A stretch of DNA of 50,995 bases from an uncultured Lachnospiraceae bacterium. GTDB taxonomy: Bacteria; Bacillota; Clostridia; Lachnospirales; Lachnospiraceae. Both the position numbers and the translations under genes were made by a program. The notes beneath the pieces are model-generated. The model had not been told where the DNA came from, ran no database searches, and saw only the letters and a list, made by a program, of their open reading frames with translations. Location: positions 1-50,995 of the forward strand of contig ONNQ01000022.1 in NCBI GenBank assembly GCA_900319245.1, given 5' to 3'. How positions within the stretch are numbered: the stretch's first letter is position 1; each line of letters begins with the position of its first letter. This document shows positions 17,451 through 26,723 of this stretch, one piece after another.

Positions 17451-17825
17451 ATGACTGTTGAGACTGCATATCAATATCTATACAGCGGCGCGCTGATCGT
17501 CTTTCTCATTCTGATCGGAGCAATGGTCGTCCGCTCTATCATAGGGCCGCGCAGCACAGACAGGATCATGTCCGTCAACATGCTGGGGACCATGACGATC
17601 TCGTCCATCGCGATCCTTTCATTTATCCTGAAAGAGGAGTACTTGGCAGACGTGGCGCTGATCTACGCGATGATCAGCTTCGTGGCAGTCCTGATGATGG
17701 CGTCTATGTTCATTCCGGCCAAACCCAAAAAGCCCAGGCTGGACGCAGAGAGAAAAAGCGGCGCGGCAGAGCGCTCCGAAGAGAGCACCGACCCGCACAG
17801 CATGCAGGAAGGAGGAGCAGAATGA
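17451..17825 (+). CDS. mnhF: Mrp/Mnh antiporter subunit F
   Basis: 124 residues, three membrane helices. VRSIIGPRSTDRIMSVNMLGT and the DVALIYAMISFVAVLMM helix are typical of MrpF. The Lys/Glu-rich tail after residue 90 is longer than usual. The stop overlaps the next start (ATGA). Confidence 0.92.
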   Translation: MTVETAYQYLYSGALIVFLILIGAMVVRSIIGPRSTDRIMSVNMLGTMTISSIAILSFILKEEYLADVALIYAMISFVAVLMMASMFIPAKPKKPRLDAERKSGAAERSEESTDPHSMQEGGAE

Positions 17826-18175
17826 TAGAGTGGATCCGATTTGCGATAGCAGCCATTTTGATGATCCTGGCGCTCTGCTCATTTATTGCCGCAGTGACCG
17901 GCGCATACAGATTCGGATTTGTCATGAACCGGATGCATGCGGCCGGAATCGGGGATACGGCGGGCATCTTTCTGGTGATCCTGTCATTGGCCGTGGCGCT
18001 TGGCCCCGGGATGAGCACCTGGAAGCTTCTCATCCTGGTATTCTTTTTGTGGTTCACGTCCCCTGTCTCGACGCATTTTCTGGGGCAGGTGGAATATTAT
18101 ACAAATCCCATACTTCGCAAACATGTAAAGAAAGCGGAGATACAGGAGAAAGGAGAGGCCGATGCAGCTGACTGA
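17822..18175 (+). CDS. mnhG: Mrp/Mnh antiporter subunit G
   Basis: 117 residues, three helices. GAYRFGFVMNRMHAAGIGDTAGI and the FLWFTSPVSTHFLGQVEYY stretch are the MrpG signatures. It overlaps mnhF by 4 nt and the next gene by 14 nt, suggesting translational coupling. Confidence 0.92.
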   Translation: MIEWIRFAIAAILMILALCSFIAAVTGAYRFGFVMNRMHAAGIGDTAGIFLVILSLAVALGPGMSTWKLLILVFFLWFTSPVSTHFLGQVEYYTNPILRKHVKKAEIQEKGEADAAD

Positions 18176-18533
18176 GATCGCAAGGATCATCCTGCTGATC
18201 CTGCTGGTCGTCTGCGCGATCGGCGTCAACTTCGGAAAGAGCCTTCTGCAGGCGGTGATCATCTTTATGTCCTACAGTTCTATTATGTGTATTCTGTGGG
18301 TCCTTCTTGAATCGCCGGACCTTGCGATCACGGAGGCGGCTGTCGGAGCGGGAGTCAGCAGTGTTTTGTTCATGCTTACGCTGCGCAGGATCCGGACAGA
18401 GGACCTGCGGCTGGAGGCGCTGGAGACGGAGGCCTATATAGCGGAAGCTGAAAAGATGAAGGAACAGACAGGCGCAAAGCAGGCTGCAAAGGCAGCCGGC
18501 ACAGAGAAGGGACCGGAGGAAAAGGCCCGCTGA
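18162..18533 (+). CDS. DUF4040 / MbhD-like subunit
   Basis: 123 residues with three helices and ESPDLAITEAAVGAGVSSVLFMLTLRRI, the conserved DUF4040 block. In canonical MrpA this block is fused at the C-terminus; here it is a free protein, as in the Mbh/Mbx hydrogenase-related complexes. A charged Ala/Lys/Glu tail follows. Confidence 0.88.
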   Translation: MQLTEIARIILLILLVVCAIGVNFGKSLLQAVIIFMSYSSIMCILWVLLESPDLAITEAAVGAGVSSVLFMLTLRRIRTEDLRLEALETEAYIAEAEKMKEQTGAKQAAKAAGTEKGPEEKAR

Positions 18534-18558
18534 GGCCGCAGATAAAGGGTAGACGACA

Positions 18559-19527
18559 GTGATCAAACTATTATTTGACGTGGAACTGGATGAAGACCTG
18601 AGCGCAGGAGAAGAAAGCGACCTTCTCGAGAACGTGATGACAGGCGCAGAGGTTCACGACAGTACACGTGAAAAAGTCAAAACAGAAAAAGGGTACTACA
18701 AAGATTATGTCCGCAGAGTACAGTGGACACAGAATCTTGTTGAGATCGAAAACAACGGATTCAAGATCTTCTATACATCCGTCGCTGTGATCAGCTGCGC
18801 GCTTCTGATCGGCATGCTGCTCTTTACGATCTCCTTTCTGCCCCGTTATGGAGTGGAGAACCCGGAAGGGCTGGACGTGGTCCGCAGATATGTGGAGCAC
18901 GGGCTGCAGGAGACCGGCGCGATCAATATCATTTCCGGCATTATCCTGGATTACAGGGCGTTTGATACGCTGGGAGAATCGCACGTGCTGTTCACCGCAC
19001 TTATGTGTGTGACCGTACTGCTGCGGATCGACAAGAAGAATATGCGGACCCAGTATGAGGATTTCTATCTGATCCGCGATGAGAAATACCATGAACTGTA
19101 CGGGGAGTCGATCATGCGGGGCGTTGCGGTAGTTCTCCTTCCCTGCCTGTTTCTGTACGGGGCCTATGTGCTCCTCAACGGACAGAATTCTCCCGGCGGA
19201 GGTTTTTCAGGCGGCGCTGTGGTAGGCTCGGGACTGATCATCTGCGCGGCAGCATATGGCTTCAACAGCACAGACCGCATGATCACGAGAAAGACAGCCG
19301 GTCTGATCGCGTTCTTCGCGCTTGGATTTTACAGTTTCGCGAAGGGATATGTGTTCTTTACGGGTGCCAACGGAATAGAAAACCATATTCCCAAAGGGCA
19401 GCCTGGCGCGATCCTCAGCGGCGGACTGATCCTGCCGCTGGATATTGCCGTGGGACTGGTGGTCGCATGCACCATGTTCGGTTTTTACAGCCTGTTCCGA
19501 AGAGGCAGCATTGGAAAAGAGGTCTGA
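18559..19527 (+). CDS. MrpB-like subunit with extended N-terminus (MbhE/MbhF type)
   Basis: 322 residues. A charged N-terminal region of about 65 residues, one helix (about 72-95), an extracytoplasmic loop, another helix, then the MnhB domain with LLNGQNSPGGGFSGGAVVGSG, the MrpB signature. The layout resembles MbhE plus MbhF in one chain. GTG start with a weak GGGT-type ribosome-binding site. The next gene starts 1 nt after its stop. Confidence 0.88.
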   Translation: MIKLLFDVELDEDLSAGEESDLLENVMTGAEVHDSTREKVKTEKGYYKDYVRRVQWTQNLVEIENNGFKIFYTSVAVISCALLIGMLLFTISFLPRYGVENPEGLDVVRRYVEHGLQETGAINIISGIILDYRAFDTLGESHVLFTALMCVTVLLRIDKKNMRTQYEDFYLIRDEKYHELYGESIMRGVAVVLLPCLFLYGAYVLLNGQNSPGGGFSGGAVVGSGLIICAAAYGFNSTDRMITRKTAGLIAFFALGFYSFAKGYVFFTGANGIENHIPKGQPGAILSGGLILPLDIAVGLVVACTMFGFYSLFRRGSIGKEV

Positions 19528-19528
19528 T

Positions 19529-19906
19529 ATGGAAAATCTGCTAGCCAACAGCACGGAAGCCGTAGCGATCATACTATTCGGCATAGGCTTTACGATGCTC
19601 TTATTTCACAGAAATCTGTTCAGGAAACTGATCGGACTCAATGTCATGGATACCGGCGTTTTCCTGTTTCTGGCATCCATGGGATACATTGAGGGGCGCA
19701 AGGCGCCGATCATCACAAACGGGATCCAGAGCACGGAAGCCTACATCAATCCGCTTCCCGCGTCGCTGGTACTGACGGGAATCGTCGTCTCCGTCTCGGT
19801 AACGGCGATCATGCTCTCTTTGACGGTGCGTCTCTATATGCGCTATCACACACTGAATCTGGATGAGATCTACAAGATGTCCGAACACCTTGAAGATGAC
19901 CGGTAA
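19529..19906 (+). CDS. mnhC: Mrp/Mnh antiporter subunit C (NuoK-like)
   Basis: 125 residues with three helices. NLFRKLIGLNVMDTGVFLF and LPASLVLTGIVVSVSVTAIMLSL match MrpC/NuoK. I chose the ATG at 19529, directly after the previous stop, rather than the longer open frame. Confidence 0.92.
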   Translation: MENLLANSTEAVAIILFGIGFTMLLFHRNLFRKLIGLNVMDTGVFLFLASMGYIEGRKAPIITNGIQSTEAYINPLPASLVLTGIVVSVSVTAIMLSLTVRLYMRYHTLNLDEIYKMSEHLEDDR

Positions 19907-19921
19907 CGGAGGACCCGCGCA

Positions 19922-21409
19922 GTGGACTTTATCAGAAACTTCCCGATGTTCAGCGTTGTGCTGAGCCTGTTTTCAGGCGTGCTCTGCACATTGCTCCCGG
20001 GCAAAAAAGCAAGAATATATACGATCGCCTATGAGTGTGTGCTCATCGCGATGGCAGCCGCGGTACTCTGGTTCACGGTGCATACGGGGGCGTCCTTTAC
20101 GTATGTGATGGGCGAATTTCCGGCGCCGTGGGGAAATGAACTGCGGGCAGGCGTCCTGGAGAGCGCAGTAGCGCTCCTGTTCATGAGTGTTATGCTCTGC
20201 TCTGTACTGGCCGGCAAACGCTATGTGGATCAGGATATCGACGAGAGCAAGATCAATCTCTATTACACGATCCTGAACCTGATGACAGCGGCGATCATGG
20301 CCATGACCTGGACCAACGACATCTTCTCCGGCTATGTATTTCTGGAGATCCTGACCCTTACCAGCTGCGGCATCCTGATCGTGCGTGAGATCGGAAGGAC
20401 GACGCTTGCGGCGGTCCGCTACATGATCCTCAACCTTGTGGGATCGGGACTTTTCCTTCTGGGCGTGGTGCTGATGTACGACATCACGGGAAACCTTCTG
20501 ATGGTCCCTATGCAGCATGAGATCGCTATGCTGTATCAGGATCCCGGCGCGCGCGTCGTGCTGATCATGGCGGCGGGCATCATCACGATCGGTCTTTCGA
20601 TCAAGAGCGGTCTCTTCCCCTTCCACTACTGGATGCCTGACACCTATGGCTGGGCGACGCCCACTTCAGCGTCGATCCTGTCGTCCCTGGTATCCAAGTG
20701 CTACATTTTCCTTTTGATCAAAATATACTGGCGCGTGATCGGGATCGACATATTTACTAAGATGCCGATCCGCAACATAGTATTTGTCCTCGGCCTCTGT
20801 GGTATGATCTTCGGCTCTGTGTCGGCGATCCGCGCGGACAATATCAACCGTATGGTGGCCTTTTCCTCCGCGGCGCAGATCGGCTATATCTATATGGGCA
20901 TCGGTCTCGGAGGCATTGCCGGATTTACGGCAGCGGTGTTCCACATTATGGCGCACGCAGTCACCAAGTCGCAGCTGTTTCTGACTACGCCGAGGCTTGC
21001 CGAGATATCAGGCAACAGCCTCCGGTTCAAAAACCTGCAGGGCTGCGCGCTGAAGGACCCCAATGCAGGGCTGTTCTTCTTGCTGCCCAGCCTGTCCATG
21101 ATCGGCATTCCGATCTTCGCGGGCTTCTCGTCCAAGCTGTTTTTTGGCATGGCGGCAGCAGATAACGGAGGGATCAAGCTGATCCTGGTCATGCTCACAA
21201 TGGCGGCCAGTTCCATGCTCAACGCGCTGTACTTTATCCGCACACTGATCAGGATCTATTCGCCGGGAGATGACCGCGAAGTCAGGATCCCGCACAGACT
21301 TGATTACAACATCCCCATGTTCGCGCTTACCGCGGGAAATCTTGCGATGGGACTGTTCAGCTGGATCTTCGTCGGTGCTATCCAGCAGGGATTCACAATG
21401 TTCATGTAA
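19922..21409 (+). CDS. mnhD: Antiporter-like proton/sodium channel subunit 1 (MrpD/NuoN type)
   Basis: 495 residues with about 14 helices of the proton-translocating NADH-quinone oxidoreductase family. The key Glu is in GYVFLEILTLTSCG (helix five) and the pumping Lys in LSIKSGLFPFHYWMPDTYGWATPTSASIL (helices seven to eight), with a further Lys in the discontinuous second repeat. GTG start with GGAGG 9 nt upstream. First of four paralogous antiporter-like subunits in this operon. Confidence 0.9.
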   Translation: MDFIRNFPMFSVVLSLFSGVLCTLLPGKKARIYTIAYECVLIAMAAAVLWFTVHTGASFTYVMGEFPAPWGNELRAGVLESAVALLFMSVMLCSVLAGKRYVDQDIDESKINLYYTILNLMTAAIMAMTWTNDIFSGYVFLEILTLTSCGILIVREIGRTTLAAVRYMILNLVGSGLFLLGVVLMYDITGNLLMVPMQHEIAMLYQDPGARVVLIMAAGIITIGLSIKSGLFPFHYWMPDTYGWATPTSASILSSLVSKCYIFLLIKIYWRVIGIDIFTKMPIRNIVFVLGLCGMIFGSVSAIRADNINRMVAFSSAAQIGYIYMGIGLGGIAGFTAAVFHIMAHAVTKSQLFLTTPRLAEISGNSLRFKNLQGCALKDPNAGLFFLLPSLSMIGIPIFAGFSSKLFFGMAAADNGGIKLILVMLTMAASSMLNALYFIRTLIRIYSPGDDREVRIPHRLDYNIPMFALTAGNLAMGLFSWIFVGAIQQGFTMFM

Positions 21410-21428
21410 ACGAAAGGGAGAGAAAACT

Positions 21429-22871
21429 ATGCTTATGCTCGCGGCTATCATGATACCGGTCATCGGAGGAATCGCGATCTATGCGGTGTCGTCTGACGGC
21501 CGCAGCAGAAACGCGCTGTATGCAGTCTGCATGCTCCTGACGGACGCGGCGGTGATCGCAGCCGCCTTTAGAAGTTCTCCGATCGTACTGGCACAGCTCT
21601 CGGAAGGTATCTTTGTGGCGTTCCGGGCAGATACGCTGGGCAGGTGCTTCCTTGCGGTGGCCCTGATCCTGTACACCTGCATCCTCTTCTACTCATTTGA
21701 GTATATGAAGATGGAAGAGCGGCTCCCCCTCTTTTACCTGTTCTACTTCATTTCAATGGGCGCGATCATCGCGGAATGCTTCTCCGCTAACCTTGTGACC
21801 ATGTACCTGAGCTTCGAGTTTCTGACCCTCTCCACCATGCCTCTGGTGCTGCATGAGAGGACCAAAGAAGCTGTGGCGGCGGGTCTCAAATATCTGTTTT
21901 ATTCGATCGCTGGCGCTATGATGGGCCTTCTGGCTATTTTCTTTGTATATCATTTCGCGGCGGACGCCTCCTGGTTTGACTATGGCGGATTTCTGGACAC
22001 CGCGAAGATCGCCGGTCATGAGACGGTTCTGTATGCGGCCACACTGGCAGGCGTCATCGGATTCGGCGCCAAAGCCGGTATGTATCCGCTTCACGGATGG
22101 CTTCCCGCAGCGCACCCCATCGCGCCTGCGCCAGCATCCGCGCTTCTCTCCGCACTGATCGCCAAGGGCGGCGTACTTGCGGTGATCCGGCTGATCTATT
22201 TCTCTGTCGGCGCTGACATTGTCCGGGGGACCTGGGTCCAGCGCGCCTGGATGTGCCTTGCACTCCTGACTATTCTCATGGGTTCCACTATGGCTTTCCG
22301 CGAGGAGATCCTGAAGAAGAGGCTCGCCTATTCGACAGTCAGCCAGATCTCCTATATCATGCTCGGCCTGTCACTTATGACGGATGAAGGGCTCAAGGGC
22401 GGCCTTTTACACGTTCTCAGTCATGCATCTGCTAAGAGCTGCCTGTTCCTGGTAGCCGGCGTGTTCATTTACAAATTAAGGATCCGCAGGACAACGGAGC
22501 TTCCCGGTATCGGAAAGACTATGCCGCTCACGCTGGCCAGCTTTACGGCCGCGTCGATCTCTCTGGTCGGTATTCCGCCCATGGGCGGATTTACCAGTAA
22601 GTGGGCGATCGCAGCGGCGGCCATGGACAGCGGAACCGGTCTTTTCGCGGTACTGGGACCTGTCGTACTGCTGATCTCCGCGCTTCTGACTGCGGGATAT
22701 CTGCTGCCGATCATGGTGGACGGATACTTTACGGGCGGCGCTACCGGATATGAGAACGAGGAAAAGGCGGAACCCAACGCGCTCATGCTCGTGCCGCTGT
22801 TCATTCTCTGCGGCTGCTCTTTGCTGGTTGGTCTTTTTGGAAGTATTTTTGCCGGCAGCCTTGTATTCTGA
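21429..22871 (+). CDS. Antiporter-like subunit 2
   Basis: 480 residues. Conserved Glu in MYLSFEFLTLSTMPLV, Lys in GFGAKAGMYPLHGWLPAAHPIAPAP and a second-repeat block KKRLAYSTVSQISYIMLG. The start at 21429 follows AAAGGGAGAG. The helices and charged residues needed for ion translocation are all present, so it should be a working channel subunit, not a degenerate copy. Confidence 0.88.
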   Translation: MLMLAAIMIPVIGGIAIYAVSSDGRSRNALYAVCMLLTDAAVIAAAFRSSPIVLAQLSEGIFVAFRADTLGRCFLAVALILYTCILFYSFEYMKMEERLPLFYLFYFISMGAIIAECFSANLVTMYLSFEFLTLSTMPLVLHERTKEAVAAGLKYLFYSIAGAMMGLLAIFFVYHFAADASWFDYGGFLDTAKIAGHETVLYAATLAGVIGFGAKAGMYPLHGWLPAAHPIAPAPASALLSALIAKGGVLAVIRLIYFSVGADIVRGTWVQRAWMCLALLTILMGSTMAFREEILKKRLAYSTVSQISYIMLGLSLMTDEGLKGGLLHVLSHASAKSCLFLVAGVFIYKLRIRRTTELPGIGKTMPLTLASFTAASISLVGIPPMGGFTSKWAIAAAAMDSGTGLFAVLGPVVLLISALLTAGYLLPIMVDGYFTGGATGYENEEKAEPNALMLVPLFILCGCSLLVGLFGSIFAGSLVF

Positions 22872-22977
22872 GGCGGTGTCCGGACAGATCCGGAAAAGGT
22901 TCATGGAATCTGAATTTTGACCCGGGAAGCTGATCCCGGATCGGTTTGTTGATCATGTAAGCGGGAGGAGATGGATC

Positions 22978-24495
22978 TTGAGCCCTTTGTTTCTGCTGAT
23001 TCCCATATTGCTGCCGCTCGCAGGCGGACTTGCAATGCTGGTGAGACCCATAAAGGATGTGACGCGCAGAAGGATCTGGTGTGAAGCTGTGACGTGCGCT
23101 GCGTCTGCCTGTGTCTGGGCAGCCGCGCTCTTTGTGCGCCGCGATCCGGTGTCCGTCTACAGTTTTACCCGCGGATTCGCGGTCAATTTCCGCCTGGACG
23201 GCATGGCCAATGTGTTCGCGCTGATGATCTCGATCATGTGGCCGCTGGTCCTTTTATACGCGTTCGATTATATGAAGGGAGACGAAGCACGCAACCGCTT
23301 CTTTGCTTTCTTTATCATGACTTACGGCGTGACGCTCGGCGTCTGCTATTCGGCGGACATGATCACTATGTATCTGTTCTTCGAGATGCTGACACTGGTT
23401 ACGATCCCTCTGGTTTCCCATTACGGAGGGCACGAGAGCATGTTCGCGGGGCGCAAATACGCGGCCTATACGATCGGCGGAGCCTCCCTGGGCTTTATGG
23501 CGGTCGTCCTGACGACCATGTTCGGCGCCTCCGGCACCTTTATCTACGGCGGGAGTATTGACGGAACGTATGACGCGCGCATGCTTCTGCTTGCGTTTGT
23601 CCTCGGGTTTATCGGTTTTGGCGCCAAGGCAGCCGTCTTTCCGCTTCACGACTGGCTCCCGACGGCATCTGTCGCACCTACGCCTGTAACAGCGCTGCTG
23701 CACGCAGTCGCAGTGGTCAATTCCGGCGTTTTTGCCGTGATGCGCATGACGTACTATGTGTTCGGCGCGGATTTCCTGCGGGGAACGATCGCACAGGCCA
23801 TCTGCCTCGTACTTGCGATCTTCAGTCTGCTGTTCGGTGCAGTTCAGGCACTGCGGGAGAGACACTTTAAGAGAAGACTTGCTTATTCAACGATGAGCAA
23901 CCTTTCCTATATGATGCTCGGCGCCATGACTATGTCGCCGCTTGGACTGAAAGCGGGCCTTGCCCATATGGTGTTCCACGGGATCATCAAGATCTGCCTC
24001 TTTATGTGTGCAGGCGCCTTCATGCATCGCGCGCGCAAGACCTACATATATGAGATCAACGGGATCGGGCGCCGGATGCCGTACACATTTACCGCATACA
24101 CCCTGTGTGCCCTCTCGCTGACAGGTATTCCGCTCTTTTGCGGTTTTGTCTCCAAGTGGCAGCTCCTGCAGGCGACTCTGAGTGCGGCCAGTGAAGCGGC
24201 AGGAAATGCCGTTCCGGATTCACGCCTTTCACAGATCCTTCCCTATATTTTCTATGCGGGCACAACCGCGCTGGTCATCGCAGCCTTTTTGTGTGCGATG
24301 TATACGCTTTCTATCAGCGTGCGAGCGTTCTTCCCGATGGATGACAAGGACTGGTTCAGAGAAAAGAAGGTGAAGGAGGCAGGCCCGCTGATGCTGGTTC
24401 CTATATGGATCTTTGCTGCTGTCAATCTGGCTCTGGGCGTATGCCCCGGACCTATCCTTGCGGTTCTGACCGCGATCGGAGAAGGGCGGATGTAA
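22978..24495 (+). CDS. Antiporter-like subunit 3
   Basis: 505 residues. Glu in MYLFFEMLTLVTIPLV and Lys in GFGAKAAVFPLHDWLPTASVAPTPVTALLHAVAVVNSG. In this copy the helix-eight segment reads HAVAVVNSG, nearer to NuoL/MrpA (HAATMVTAG) than to copies 2 and 4. TTG start at 22978, backed by GGAGGAG 8 nt upstream. A 106-nt gap separates it from copy 2, the widest in the operon, with no terminator seen. Confidence 0.86.
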   Translation: MSPLFLLIPILLPLAGGLAMLVRPIKDVTRRRIWCEAVTCAASACVWAAALFVRRDPVSVYSFTRGFAVNFRLDGMANVFALMISIMWPLVLLYAFDYMKGDEARNRFFAFFIMTYGVTLGVCYSADMITMYLFFEMLTLVTIPLVSHYGGHESMFAGRKYAAYTIGGASLGFMAVVLTTMFGASGTFIYGGSIDGTYDARMLLLAFVLGFIGFGAKAAVFPLHDWLPTASVAPTPVTALLHAVAVVNSGVFAVMRMTYYVFGADFLRGTIAQAICLVLAIFSLLFGAVQALRERHFKRRLAYSTMSNLSYMMLGAMTMSPLGLKAGLAHMVFHGIIKICLFMCAGAFMHRARKTYIYEINGIGRRMPYTFTAYTLCALSLTGIPLFCGFVSKWQLLQATLSAASEAAGNAVPDSRLSQILPYIFYAGTTALVIAAFLCAMYTLSISVRAFFPMDDKDWFREKKVKEAGPLMLVPIWIFAAVNLALGVCPGPILAVLTAIGEGRM

Positions 24496-24514
24496 AGCTG
24501 GTAGGAGGTAAACG

Positions 24515-26671
24515 ATGCTGATCGCGCTGATTGTCTTCGGACCGTTTTTGGGAGCCGCGGCGGCGGCCGTCATAGGAAAACATAATGAAAAAGCCGGTGA
24601 CTATACGGCTTTATTCGTGGCGGCCTGCGTTCTGGGACTGACCCTTGTCCTGGCGCGCTCAGCGGGGAGCACGCCGCTCTATCCGCTGGAAGTGGGCGCC
24701 ATGGCGGAGGCCGCCGTTTCTGTATGTCCGGAATTTGCGGTCCCCGGTATCCTGTCAGGCGGACTTTCCTTCTCTGTAAATGGCTTCCGTGCGGTCTACG
24801 CGGTGATCACGGCGCTCATGTGGGCGGCAACGACCCTGTTCGGCCTGGAATACTTTGCCCACGAGAGAGAGAATATCGGCCGCTACCGCTTCTTCGTCCT
24901 GTTTACGCTCGGCGCCGTGGAGGGCGTCATGCTCTCGGCGGATCTGATGACCGCTTTTGTCTTCTTCGAGATCCTGTCTTTTACTTCCTTTACATGGGTC
25001 ATCCATGAGGAGACCCGCGACGCGGTCAACGCCGGCTATACATATCTGTTTGTCGCGGTGATCGGCGGACTGCTGCTGTTCATGGGACTGATCCTTCTTG
25101 ACCACAACTGCGGGACGCTCTCTTTTGAGGGGCTCTCGGAAGCGCTCCGCGGCGCAGGCGCGTCGGCCGGCAGCACTGCGGATCCGCAGATATTGGCAGC
25201 AGGCGTACTGATCCTTCTGGGTTTTGGCGCCAAGGCGGGCATGTTCCCGCTGCATGTATGGCTTCCCAAGGCACATCCCATTGCGCCGTCGCCGGCCTCT
25301 GCACTTCTGTCAGGTATTCTGACCAAGGTCGGCATCTACGGAATCCTGATGACAGCGCTTTACGTGCTGGCGGGAGAGCTTCGCTTCGGCCTGATCGTGT
25401 GGGCGGCGGGTATGATCACCATGCTTCTTGGCGCGGTCCTTGCCCTCTTCTCCGTCAACTTCAAGCGGACACTCGCGTGTTCATCCATGTCGCAGATCGG
25501 ATTTATCCTGACGGGCATCGGAACGGTGGTCCTGATGGGGGCGGCCGGCAGCGGAGAAGCAGCTATGACAGCGCTTGCGGGCACTGTACAGCATATGATC
25601 AACCACTCACTGCTCAAGCTGACGCTGTTCATGGCGGCTGGCGTGGTTGTGATGAATCTGCATACACTGACGCTGGACGAGATCCGCGGATGGGGCAGGA
25701 ATAAGACCTTCCTCAAGATCGCCTTCGCGCTCGGCGGGCTTGGGATCAGCGGCGTACCGCTCTTTAACGGATATATCAGCAAAACACTCCTCCACGAGGG
25801 GATCGTTGAGTCGATCCACGTCATGAGGGAGATCGCGGCGGAACCGGCAGAAGCGGGATTGAGTATCATGGCAGAAAAGCTGGCAGTGCTTCTCTCAGCA
25901 GGCGAGTGGGTGTTCCTGTTCTCCGGCGGACTCACATTCGCCTACATGACCAAGCTCTTTATCTGTATCTTTATTGAAAAGAACCGCGATGAAGCGCGGC
26001 AGGACGCATATGACCGCAGCCCGGTGTGTATGAATCCAGCAAGTACGGCAGTCATTCTCGGCTCCTCGGCGTTTATGGTGATCCTGGGAATGCCCCCGGT
26101 GACAAAGAGGCTGATCGCCTTTGCGCTTGGCAGCGAAGAGATCATGCATTTCTCAGCCCTCACCGGGGAAAACCTCAAGGGCAGCTGTATATCGCTGGCG
26201 ATCGGCGGCGCTGTCTATCTGTTCATTGTCCGGCGTGTGCTCTTCCGCGACGGATCCTACGTCAACCTGTGGCCGCAGAAGCTGGATCTGGAGGAGCGCC
26301 TCTACAGACCGGCGCTCACTAAATGGCTCCCGGGCGCTATGGGCGCGGTCGCAGCTGTATTCGGAGAGAACAAAGTGCTCAGGCCGCTTTGCAGTAAAGG
26401 CTTCTTCCGTGCTTTCCAGAGCATCATGTTCCTTTTCAGTATCAGTACGGACTATATCATCCTCTCTCTGCGAAAAACGATATTTCGTGAAAAGAAGGTC
26501 CGCACCAGCGGCGTCGGACAAATCAGCCGAATCCGCATGGTCATCGAGGGTACGGAAGAGGCGGCGGCACCCGTTATACGCAATTTTACGTTCGCTTTGC
26601 TGATGACTTGTCTTGGAATCCTCGTCATTTTGGGTGTTTTGCTCATTGTAATTATTCATATTACGGCATAA
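24515..26671 (+). CDS. Antiporter-like subunit 4 (MrpA/HyfB-like, long)
   Basis: 718 residues, the longest of the four. Glu in FVFFEILSFTSFTWVIHEE, Lys in GFGAKAGMFPLHVWLPKAHPIAPSPAS, and a second block FKRTLACSSMSQIGFILTG. Beyond the 14-helix core there is a C-terminal extension of about 200 residues ending in two helices, comparable to the extended NuoL/MrpA class but without the DUF4040/MrpB blocks, which are separate genes here. Last gene of the operon; GGAGG precedes the ATG. Confidence 0.87.
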   Translation: MLIALIVFGPFLGAAAAAVIGKHNEKAGDYTALFVAACVLGLTLVLARSAGSTPLYPLEVGAMAEAAVSVCPEFAVPGILSGGLSFSVNGFRAVYAVITALMWAATTLFGLEYFAHERENIGRYRFFVLFTLGAVEGVMLSADLMTAFVFFEILSFTSFTWVIHEETRDAVNAGYTYLFVAVIGGLLLFMGLILLDHNCGTLSFEGLSEALRGAGASAGSTADPQILAAGVLILLGFGAKAGMFPLHVWLPKAHPIAPSPASALLSGILTKVGIYGILMTALYVLAGELRFGLIVWAAGMITMLLGAVLALFSVNFKRTLACSSMSQIGFILTGIGTVVLMGAAGSGEAAMTALAGTVQHMINHSLLKLTLFMAAGVVVMNLHTLTLDEIRGWGRNKTFLKIAFALGGLGISGVPLFNGYISKTLLHEGIVESIHVMREIAAEPAEAGLSIMAEKLAVLLSAGEWVFLFSGGLTFAYMTKLFICIFIEKNRDEARQDAYDRSPVCMNPASTAVILGSSAFMVILGMPPVTKRLIAFALGSEEIMHFSALTGENLKGSCISLAIGGAVYLFIVRRVLFRDGSYVNLWPQKLDLEERLYRPALTKWLPGAMGAVAAVFGENKVLRPLCSKGFFRAFQSIMFLFSISTDYIILSLRKTIFREKKVRTSGVGQISRIRMVIEGTEEAAAPVIRNFTFALLMTCLGILVILGVLLIVIIHITA

Positions 26672-26723
26672 ACTCTCATAGAAAGAATTTAATAAGACGA
26701 AATAACAAATAAAGGATGTGAAT

